From Veillonellaceae bacterium (GTDB taxonomy: Bacteria; Bacillota; Negativicutes; Veillonellales; Veillonellaceae): DNA of 20,528 nt. Position numbers and translations under genes: made by a program. Location of the stretch: positions 1 to 20,528 of the forward strand of contig CAAFQR010000116.1 in the NCBI GenBank assembly GCA_900765165.1. The letters are read 5' to 3'. Below the pieces are notes generated by a model. That model was not told where the DNA came from. It ran no database searches and worked only from the letters and a program-made list of their open reading frames with translations. Within the stretch, counting starts at the first letter, position 1; each line of letters starts with the position of its first letter. Below are positions 14,702-20,528 of the stretch, one piece after another.

Positions 14702-15045
14702 TAAGTACCAAGCCGTCGAAACGCGGCCGAATGGTCACGAAGATCCGAACCATGCGGTGATGATGCCGTAAAATTGGGCACCGCTTTAAAACGGTAGATG
14801 GAAGGTAAGCCGCGTCATGAAGAATACTTAATTAACAAGAAATGCTAAAAAACTCCACCATAACCATGAAGCGACCATTGGTGTAACCGAAGGGAGCGAA
14901 TGGCTATGGTGGAGTTTTTGAATTCTTTTATAAGCGAGTAATGACGCGGCTTACCTACATCCTAAGTACAAAGCCGTACCAATTTTACGACATCATCACC
15001 CGATTCGTTCTTGTGAACCCGGCCGCGTAACGGCGCTTCTACTTA
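14702..15045 (-). ncRNA. Structured element B: second long hairpin of the same family, opposite orientation
   Basis: Outer pairing is TAAGTA/TACTTA (14702-14707 / 15040-15045) and ACGCGGCCG/CGGCCGCGT (14721-14729 / 15020-15028). A 22-bp stem follows (14756-14777 / 14979-15000) with AAAATTGG at its inner end, then a perfect 15-bp stem (14804-14818 / 14941-14955, GGTAAGCCGCGTCAT). The apical stem is 20 bp (14848-14867 / 14900-14919) and closes a 32-base loop (14868-14899). Read on the minus strand, that loop matches the element A loop at 29 of 32 positions. The single imperfection in each of the 22-bp and 20-bp stems is G-U on the minus strand but A-C on the plus strand, favouring minus-strand RNA. 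The right end overlaps the stop codon of the GNAT gene, so it may be the 3' UTR of that operon. Confidence 0.6.
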
Positions 15046-15530
15046 ATAGCCTTTTCGAAATAGACGGTGGTATACGTCTTTCCTTCCATTTTTTTGCGCC
15101 CAAATTCTTTAAACCCAAAGTGTTCATACATCCCACAAAGCCACGGGTGTACATCAGCGGTACCAAGGGTTACGATTGGTGATTTCAGTTGGTCACGCAG
15201 TATGGCGGTTTCAACGTAGTTGAGCATGCGTCGTGCGTAGCCTTTGCCTTGGTACGCCGCATTGGTTACGAAGTGACCGATGTGCGGCACCGGGCGCGGT
15301 CCCGGATTGGGGCCCCAGGGCATGCGCAAGGTGATGGACGATACGAGCTCGCCATCCACAAAAAGTCCGTAGACGGGGTTTGATTTCACCCAGTCGATTG
15401 CTTCGTCCAGCGTCAGGTGACGGGCTGCGAAAGCGAAGCCATACTGGTCGTTGGCCGCATAGCCGTTGACCACTAAGTTGCCATACGCTACGCCGTCAGC
15501 GGCGGTAAGTTGTCTAAATTCTTCTGCCAT
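15039..15530 (-). CDS. GNAT-family N-acetyltransferase
   Basis: A 163-aa cytosolic acetyltransferase. The acetyl-CoA-binding motif A is clear: HIGHFVTNAAYQGKGYARRM, with Q/R-x-x-G-x-G/A as QGKGYA at 94-99. Motif B-like sequence follows as VHPWLCGMYEHFGFKEFGRKKM. AGGAGG lies seven bases before the ATG. It is the last gene of the ABC-transporter run, 19 bases after the ATPase stop region begins upstream. In Bacillus, GNAT proteins YtmI and YxeL are encoded with similar transporters and N-acetylate S-(2-succino)cysteine; a parallel job here is inference from gene order. Element B begins at its stop codon. Confidence 0.85.
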   Translation of the reverse strand: MAEEFRQLTAADGVAYGNLVVNGYAANDQYGFAFAARHLTLDEAIDWVKSNPVYGLFVDGELVSSITLRMPWGPNPGPRPVPHIGHFVTNAAYQGKGYARRMLNYVETAILRDQLKSPIVTLGTADVHPWLCGMYEHFGFKEFGRKKMEGKTYTTVYFEKAIK

Positions 15531-15549
15531 AGTGGTCCTCCTATGCGTT

Positions 15550-16290
15550 TTACGCGTTCAAATAGCGATTCAAGAAGGCGCGGGTTCGTTCTTCTTTTGG
15601 GTTGCCCAGCACGTCTTCTGCGTTGCCACGTTCCACTACTACGCCGTTTTCCATGAATACGACTTGGTCCGCTACTTCGCGAGCGAAGCCGATTTCGTGG
15701 GTTACGACGATCATGGTAATTTTGCGGTCCGTAGCCACTTTCTTGATGACCGCCAGCACTTCACCTACGAGTTCCGGGTCCAAGGCGCTGGTCGGTTCGT
15801 CGAAGAGGATGACTTCCGGGTTCATGGCCATGGCGCGGGCAATGCCGACGCGCTGTTGCTGACCGCCGGACAGCTGGGACGGATATTGCTTGGCAAAGTC
15901 CAGCATGCCTACTTCTTCTAAGCATTCGCGAGCGATTTTTTCAGCGTCTTTCTTGGCCATGCCGCGCACGGTGCGAAGACCTTCCATGACGTTTTCGATC
16001 GCCGTCATATGGCTGAACAGATTGTACATCTGAAACACCATGGACGTGCGGCGGCGAATCTGCAGCTGCTCCTGCTTGGACGCGGTGTGCAAATTGACGG
16101 TGGTACCTTCTAATTCCATAACGCCGGCATCGGCTTTTTCCAGGAAGTTCAACGTCCGAAGGAAGGTGGTTTTACCACTGCCGGACGGTCCTAGGATTAC
16201 TGTAACAGTCCCGGTAGGCACTGTCAAATCAATTCCTTTTAATATTTCTCTAGACCCGAAGGCCTTTTTAACACCTGTTATTTTAATCAT
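15550..16290 (-). CDS. Polar amino-acid ABC transporter, ATP-binding protein
   Basis: A 246-aa ABC ATPase of the GlnQ/TcyN/YxeO class. All expected motifs are present: Walker A GPSGSGKT (34-41), Q-loop Gln87, signature LSGGQQQRVGIARA (140 onward), Walker B ILFDEPTSALDP (161 onward) and the H-loop histidine in VVTHEIGFA (198). It powers uptake through the two permeases encoded just upstream. It starts 24 bases after the second permease stop and shares its direction. The class covers glutamine, cystine, histidine and related importers, so the substrate is not fixed by this subunit. Confidence 0.95.
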   Translation of the reverse strand: MIKITGVKKAFGSREILKGIDLTVPTGTVTVILGPSGSGKTTFLRTLNFLEKADAGVMELEGTTVNLHTASKQEQLQIRRRTSMVFQMYNLFSHMTAIENVMEGLRTVRGMAKKDAEKIARECLEEVGMLDFAKQYPSQLSGGQQQRVGIARAMAMNPEVILFDEPTSALDPELVGEVLAVIKKVATDRKITMIVVTHEIGFAREVADQVVFMENGVVVERGNAEDVLGNPKEERTRAFLNRYLNA

Positions 16291-16314
16291 TAGGCTCTCT
16301 CTCCTTCGTGTCTC

Positions 16315-17040
16315 TTAGCTTTCCGAATGACCTTGTTTGTAGCGGCCCAGGTAGTCCGTAAGGCGCGCAAAGATAAATTCAATAACAATGCCCATAATCC
16401 AGTAGATCAAGGCTACCACCAGGTAGGCTTCAAAGTATGCCGAGTTATCTTCTACATAAAGCTTGGCGGCGCCTAACAGTTCTACAACGGTAATGACGAA
16501 CACAATACTGGTACTCTTCATGGTCGACAAGAACTGGTTGGTAAACAGCGGCAAAGCAAATACGGCGGCCTGGGGCAAGAAGATGCGGCGGAAGGCTTGG
16601 AATTGGGTCATGCCAATGGACAAGGCAGCTTCTCGCTGGCCCTGCGGCACCGATTCAATGGCAGCACGGAAGATTTCGCTTAAATACGCACCGGTATGAA
16701 GCGTTAAGCCTACGATAGCTACCGCGATAGCGGGCACTTTTTCAAAGGGCACGTGAATGCCGGTGTGCATTTCAAGGCCTAAGAACGCGATGGGCAAGCC
16801 GTAGTACACGAGGTACAACAGAATCATATTCGGCAGGCTTCGGCACACAGCCACGAAAATCTGGGCGATACGGCGCGCCACGGGAATTTTATTGTATTCG
16901 GCCAAGGCGCTTAAGAGACCTAAAATGGAGCCAAACACAACGGATGTAATAGTGATAAACAGTGTAACTTTAATATAGCCGACGACGTACATAAAGGTGC
17001 CGACCATATATTTAGGATCGATAATCGATACGTTATCCAT
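16315..17040 (-). CDS. Polar amino-acid ABC transporter permease (second subunit)
   Basis: A 241-aa inner-membrane protein of the His/Glu/Gln/cystine permease family (HEQRo type). It has about five hydrophobic segments and the cytoplasmic EAA loop SVPQGQREAALSIGMTQFQA, which docks on the ATPase. AAGGAGG precedes the ATG. It lies 14 bases after the first permease, and the two probably form a heterodimer, as TcyL and TcyM do in Bacillus. Confidence 0.93.
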   Translation of the reverse strand: MDNVSIIDPKYMVGTFMYVVGYIKVTLFITITSVVFGSILGLLSALAEYNKIPVARRIAQIFVAVCRSLPNMILLYLVYYGLPIAFLGLEMHTGIHVPFEKVPAIAVAIVGLTLHTGAYLSEIFRAAIESVPQGQREAALSIGMTQFQAFRRIFLPQAAVFALPLFTNQFLSTMKSTSIVFVITVVELLGAAKLYVEDNSAYFEAYLVVALIYWIMGIVIEFIFARLTDYLGRYKQGHSES

Positions 17041-17054
17041 AGTGGGCCCTCCTT

Positions 17055-17771
17055 CTATACGTCTGTGGCGGCGCGATTGTCGAGACGGTCATTATCAATG
17101 CGATAGTGACGTTCCCACAAGCGGCCTAACAGTGAAATTAACACAATCAAGATACCGTAGATGATGGCTACGTCTACGTACAATTCCAGGTTACGCTGGG
17201 AATTGCCGCCCATCAAATCAGCGCGGCGCATAATGTCGATAACACCAACGTTGAAGATTAAGGACGTGCCTTTCACCGTGCCGATAATGGTGTTCACCAA
17301 CGGCGGTACCGCTAAACGAAAGGCCTGCGGTAACACGACACGGCTATAAACCTGCCAAGTCGTCATGCCGAGACTGAGCGCCGCCTCCCGTTCCCCAGGC
17401 GATACAGCGCCGATGGCGCTGCGGATTATTTCACCACTATAAGCGCCTACATACAATGAAAATACGAGAAATACATAGGTCAAGCCCGGTATGTTGCGCA
17501 CGTTCACGCCGAGGTGCATCAAAAGCTCCGGCAAGCCGAAGTACACCAGAAACAGCTGCACGAGGAACGGTGTCCCGCGCATGAACGAAACGTACACCAC
17601 CGCCAGTTGCCGTAAAATGGGAATTCGTCGCACCCGTACGAGTGCGACGAAAATTCCTATTATAAATCCGCATACGGTGGCTACAGCGGTAATAATCAGC
17701 GTAATCGGCAAGGATGCCAACAATACCGGGAAAGACCGTATCATATACGATACATCAAATAATTGCCCCAT
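17055..17771 (-). CDS. Polar amino-acid ABC transporter permease (first subunit)
   Basis: A 238-aa inner-membrane permease of the same family as its neighbour, with about five membrane spans (SFPVLLASLPITLIITAVAT at the N-terminus), the MRGTPFLVQLFLVYFGLPEL block and the EAA loop AVSPGEREAALSLGMTTWQV. AAGGAG lies before the ATG, 13 bases after the solute-binding protein stop. Having two distinct permeases, not one, is closer to the Tcy (L and M) arrangement than to the single-permease Yxe system. Confidence 0.93.
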   Translation of the reverse strand: MGQLFDVSYMIRSFPVLLASLPITLIITAVATVCGFIIGIFVALVRVRRIPILRQLAVVYVSFMRGTPFLVQLFLVYFGLPELLMHLGVNVRNIPGLTYVFLVFSLYVGAYSGEIIRSAIGAVSPGEREAALSLGMTTWQVYSRVVLPQAFRLAVPPLVNTIIGTVKGTSLIFNVGVIDIMRRADLMGGNSQRNLELYVDVAIIYGILIVLISLLGRLWERHYRIDNDRLDNRAATDV

Positions 17772-17784
17772 ATGCTGTCACTCC

Positions 17785-18630
17785 TTATTTTTCGTTCGGC
17801 TTAACCGTGTAGTCAGCGCCCAAGTACTGTTCGGACAGTTTCTTCAACGTGCCATCAGCGCGCATAGCTTTGATCTGAGCGTCAATTTTGTCAGCAACCT
17901 TCTGCATTTCCGGCGTTTTGCGGAGGATGTAATAGGTCGGTACGTCGGTCAACACGCCACCAACGGATTCAACCGGCAAGTTGCGGTCCTTCTGAGCGGT
18001 GGTAACCATGTACACGTATTCGCCAGCCGCATCAGCACGACCGGTTGCTACGAGGTTCAACGTTTCAGCGGTACCTTTATCGGTGAAGATAATGTTAATC
18101 GGCGTCTTCGCTGTCTTGTTGTATTCCTTCAGCAAATCAGCAAATTCGGAGTTTGTCGTAGCAGCGACGGTCTTGCCCTGCAAGTCATCTAAGCTGTGAA
18201 TATCGGTGCGACCCTTCTTCACGACGAGCTTACGAACCGTGTAGTTGTTGATTTCTTTGGTGTAAATGTACTTAGCAGCACGGGCCGGGTTGTTGCGCAT
18301 CTGGTTTGCAATCATGTCCACCTGGCCGGCGTCCATCGCTACGAAGGCAGCGTCAACGGACATAGCCTTGAAGGTGAAGTGCAGCGACGGGTCGCGTTTT
18401 TCTACTTCTTTCAAAATTTCTACGTCGTAACCGGTCAAATCACCTTTGTCGTCGGTGTAGGAGAACGGTTTCGATGTGCCGCGCGTTGCGACTACAATGT
18501 TCTGTACCTGGCTGTTGTCGCCGGATTTCTTGTCGGAGCTACCCTGATCGCCGCAGCCGGCTACGAGACCTACTGCTGCTACCATGGCCGCCGCCAATAC
18601 AATGCGTTTCCAATACTTTTTAAGTTCCAT
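17785..18630 (-). CDS. Amino-acid ABC transporter solute-binding lipoprotein
   Basis: A 281-aa extracytoplasmic binding protein (SBP family 3). The signal peptide MELKKYWKRIVLAAAMVAAV ends in the lipobox LVAGC, with lipidated Cys26, so the mature protein is membrane-anchored. Family-3 features follow: SKPFSYTDDKGDLTGYDVEI, the FVAMDAGQVDMIANQM strand-helix and LQGKTVAATTNSEF. An ATG fourteen codons upstream is in frame (MDIYRNFNEK), but the later start gives a proper signal peptide and has AAGGAAG before it. The protein resembles the cystine-type and YxeM-like binding proteins, but ligand residues cannot be assigned by eye. Confidence 0.92.
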   Translation of the reverse strand: MELKKYWKRIVLAAAMVAAVGLVAGCGDQGSSDKKSGDNSQVQNIVVATRGTSKPFSYTDDKGDLTGYDVEILKEVEKRDPSLHFTFKAMSVDAAFVAMDAGQVDMIANQMRNNPARAAKYIYTKEINNYTVRKLVVKKGRTDIHSLDDLQGKTVAATTNSEFADLLKEYNKTAKTPINIIFTDKGTAETLNLVATGRADAAGEYVYMVTTAQKDRNLPVESVGGVLTDVPTYYILRKTPEMQKVADKIDAQIKAMRADGTLKKLSEQYLGADYTVKPNEK

Positions 18631-18659
18631 TGCTCTCTTCCTTTTCTCGTTAAAATTCC

Positions 18660-18747
18660 TATATATGTCCATACTCTTCGCTACGTCCGCTCAAGACGTT
18701 CTGCCTCTTGCGGGTTTACAGTGCCTTACGTGGCGACCCCCTATGGC
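18660..18747. repeat. Hairpin-forming spacer between the PrpD-like and binding-protein genes
   Basis: The gap contains CGCTACGT (18679-) facing ACGTGGCG downstream, with an inner CCGC...CAAGA facing TCTTG-CGG. It has no T-tract, so it is not a typical terminator. It could be a processing site that sets the level of the binding-protein mRNA, or a copy of a dispersed intergenic repeat. Confidence 0.3.
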
Positions 18748-20109
18748 CTACTTCGTAAGGGCATTAAGCACGTCGCCTACCGTACCGTTCGGCCAATGAC
18801 CTAACGCATCGGTAATAGCGTTTGCTCGTTCGTGGTTCGTAGCGCTTACTAACTTTGTTATAATTTCGTCGGTAGTCAGCGGATTGTCCGGCGACCCCTT
18901 CGGTGCGTCTTCAGTGACGCTAATGTCCGTCCCATCTGTGAAATGAACAGCCACCTTGGTAATTCGTTTGTCCTTCGCCACCTTGGGCAGTGTGTGCACG
19001 CGGTTGAAACAGCCTACGTCCTGCAGATGCTGGAATAAGTCCGGCATTTTCGGTTCCAGGAACAGCTTGTCATCGACACCGCCGAGCCACAGTTCTTGCC
19101 AGGCCACGTATTCCATGGAGAAGCGCCCTTCTTGCCCCGTTACGGGCTTGCTGTACCGCAAGGCTTTATCGGCCCCTGGCGGGAAATCAAAGGTCACTGT
19201 AGCAATGTCCTTCGGCTGGAGGTTGCGGGTTTTCATTTCACCGCGAATGGTCTCGCACGCCGAAGCGCCACAGATAGCAGCGGAGCAGTACGGATGCAGC
19301 TTTAGCCATAAACCTGGCTTTAGGAGCTGACCGGGATTCTGCCAGTCCGCTTCGAGAGCTTCCACATCGAGAGGCACATTACCGATAGTATTAAGCCAGC
19401 CGGTAGCGTCATTGAATATGTTTTCCGACGCACTGAGCTGGGTTTCCTGCACCAAGCGATACGCAAAAACGGCGTTTCGTGCCGCCAGGCCTGCATGGAG
19501 GGGCTTCACATCAGAGCCGGACTCGAAACCCATGCCGGCCGATTGGGTAGCCGCCATAGACAACAGGCGAACCGCTTGGTCCTGCGGCAAGTTACGAAGG
19601 CGAATGATGGCCGCCGCACCGCCCAAAGGACCGATGGTCCCCGTCGAGTGCCAGCCTTGCAGCTTGTGTTGCGGATTGAGGCGTGCCCCTAGCAGGCCTT
19701 CCAGCTCGGCGCCGGCCGCATAAGCCGTGATGAAGTCTATCAATGTGTCTTCCGGCTTCGCTACGGCGAATAACACGGAAAACAGCACCGTACTAAAATG
19801 ACCGGCAATGTTGGCCTGCGCGTCGTCGTAGTCCAAATAATGGGACTGGAAGCCGTTGTAGAAAGCGGCTAATTCGTCGGATGTGCGTTCGGCGCGTCCT
19901 AATAAGGGCGAACCCTTGCCGGTAGCCGTTGCGGCGCCATCAGCGCTTACGGCGGCGATTTGTCGCACTTTTTCATAAGGCGTGGCCGCCAGTGACGCGG
20001 CCAAATAATCCAGCAACGCGTTTTTGATGACCGCCACGGTTTCGGGCCGCCCTTCCAAGGTGGTATTTCGAATCAACCGTAGGACGGTTTCCGTATTTGT
20101 ATCTAACAT
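18748..20109 (-). CDS. MmgE/PrpD family protein
   Basis: A 453-aa cytosolic protein of the MmgE/PrpD fold (2-methylcitrate dehydratase, cis-aconitate decarboxylase and YxeQ relatives). Conserved blocks are HYLDYDDAQ, AGHFSTVLFSVLFAV, GWHSTGTIGPLGGAAA, KPLHAGLAARNAVFA, the KLHPYCSAAICGASA motif and EGRFSMEYV. GGGGGG precedes the ATG. No prpB, prpC or acn gene is adjacent, so a methylcitrate-cycle role is unlikely. The neighbours (GST, amino-acid ABC importer, GNAT) recall the Bacillus yxeKLMNOPQ locus, where YxeQ is a member of this family in S-(2-succino)cysteine use. It probably acts on a small carboxylate made from the imported compound; that is inference. Confidence 0.88.
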   Translation of the reverse strand: MLDTNTETVLRLIRNTTLEGRPETVAVIKNALLDYLAASLAATPYEKVRQIAAVSADGAATATGKGSPLLGRAERTSDELAAFYNGFQSHYLDYDDAQANIAGHFSTVLFSVLFAVAKPEDTLIDFITAYAAGAELEGLLGARLNPQHKLQGWHSTGTIGPLGGAAAIIRLRNLPQDQAVRLLSMAATQSAGMGFESGSDVKPLHAGLAARNAVFAYRLVQETQLSASENIFNDATGWLNTIGNVPLDVEALEADWQNPGQLLKPGLWLKLHPYCSAAICGASACETIRGEMKTRNLQPKDIATVTFDFPPGADKALRYSKPVTGQEGRFSMEYVAWQELWLGGVDDKLFLEPKMPDLFQHLQDVGCFNRVHTLPKVAKDKRITKVAVHFTDGTDISVTEDAPKGSPDNPLTTDEIITKLVSATNHERANAITDALGHWPNGTVGDVLNALTK

Positions 20110-20187
20110 TCGTATCCCCCCCTGCTACGTTATGGGCACATTTGACGGCGCGGCGGTGGCGCTACGCCGTTTATTTCAGATGCGCTC

Positions 20188-20528
20188 TTACTTTGCGAAT
20201 TTAGCAGCGCGGTCGTTCGGTTCCAACCAAATGCTGTCGTCCGGTCCCTTCGGTACCAAGCGCGGCAAGTCTTCGATTGGCGTGTGGTCTACATAGTAGA
20301 AGCGCTGGCGCATGGATTCGAAGCTGGTAGTGCCGCCGAAAGCCGGGTTGGAGTACAGGTCTTTCGCGTAGTTCCAAAGATTCGAGTAGTCTACGAGGCG
20401 TTTTTTGTTGACGAAGTATTTTTGGTAGAATACGAGGTCAAAGCGGCACAAGGTTACGTACAAGCGGATATCCGGGTCCGTAATGGTGTCGCCCATCAAA
20501 TAACGCTGTTTGCTCAAGCGTTCTTCCA
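20188..20528 (-). CDS. Glutathione S-transferase family protein (glutathionyl-hydroquinone reductase-like), C-terminal part
   Basis: The gene continues off the right edge; about 112 C-terminal residues are visible, starting EERLSKQRYLMGD. The stretch ITDPDIRLYVTLCRFDLVFY, then YSNLWNYAKDLYSNP, and the end RFYYVDHT is characteristic of the alpha-helical domain of YqjG/GS-HQR (Xi-class GST). That class reduces S-glutathionyl-hydroquinones through an N-terminal cysteine, which lies outside the window, so activity cannot be judged. It is 78 bases upstream of the PrpD-like gene and co-directional, probably the same operon. Which thiol an anaerobe of this kind would use is open. Confidence 0.8.
   Translation of the reverse strand, partial: EERLSKQRYLMGDTITDPDIRLYVTLCRFDLVFYQKYFVNKKRLVDYSNLWNYAKDLYSNPAFGGTTSFESMRQRFYYVDHTPIEDLPRLVPKGPDDSIWLEPNDRAAKFAK

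Noticed and set aside
14346..15045. Elements A and B as CRISPR, attC array or a simple MITE pair
   Set aside because: There are no regularly spaced identical repeats and no integrase. The stem sequences diverge while remaining paired, unlike MITE copies, which share arm sequence.

Overview
The window looks like a chromosomal segment of a diderm Firmicute, most likely class Negativicutes (Veillonella / Megasphaera / Dialister / Acidaminococcus relatives). ADP-heptose (LPS inner core) genes imply an outer membrane, while NrdR, strong AGGAGG-type ribosome binding sites, Firmicutes-type toxin-antitoxin pieces and a TcyLMN/Yxe-like amino-acid ABC operon point to Firmicutes. The genus is inferred from protein resemblance only. 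Almost everything reads on the minus strand. The exception is a small decayed plus-strand patch at about 11.77-12.71 kb.

Layout from the right edge, in transcription order. (1) 20528-15039: a probable operon for uptake and breakdown of a sulfur or amino-acid compound. It holds a GS-HQR-like glutathione S-transferase (5' end off the window), an MmgE/PrpD protein, a lipoprotein solute-binding protein, two permeases, an ATPase and a GNAT acetyltransferase. The set resembles the Bacillus yxe and ytm S-(2-succino)cysteine / cystine loci. (2) 15045-14346: no protein gene. This stretch holds two long multi-tier hairpins in opposite orientation. They share a nearly identical 32-nt apical loop, equal 20-bp apical stems and equal 15-bp middle stems, while much of the stem sequence differs with pairing kept. 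This is the most novel-looking item here. (3) 14334-12783: a GntP-family gluconate-type permease with a clear promoter. (4) 12754-11773: a bidirectional terminator, a 52-aa ORF, an internally deleted Rpn/PD-(D/E)XK transposase remnant and an unknown small ORF.

(5) 11697-6346: an AT-richer accessory, defence-like island. It contains a 1034-aa PLD-nuclease / SF2 helicase / DUF3427 protein; a short operon of a 64-aa possible antitoxin, a GNAT protein, a NUDIX hydrolase and a 56-aa DinJ/RelB-like antitoxin C-terminus, closed by a terminator; and an unrecognised 138-aa protein. (6) 6143-1: a housekeeping and envelope run of FrhB-like ferredoxin protein, VirK/YbjX-family protein, nrdR, M19 dipeptidase, gmhA, hldE and the start of hldD. 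The last three are translationally coupled and make ADP-heptose for LPS core.

No tRNA, rRNA, CRISPR array or intact insertion sequence was seen.
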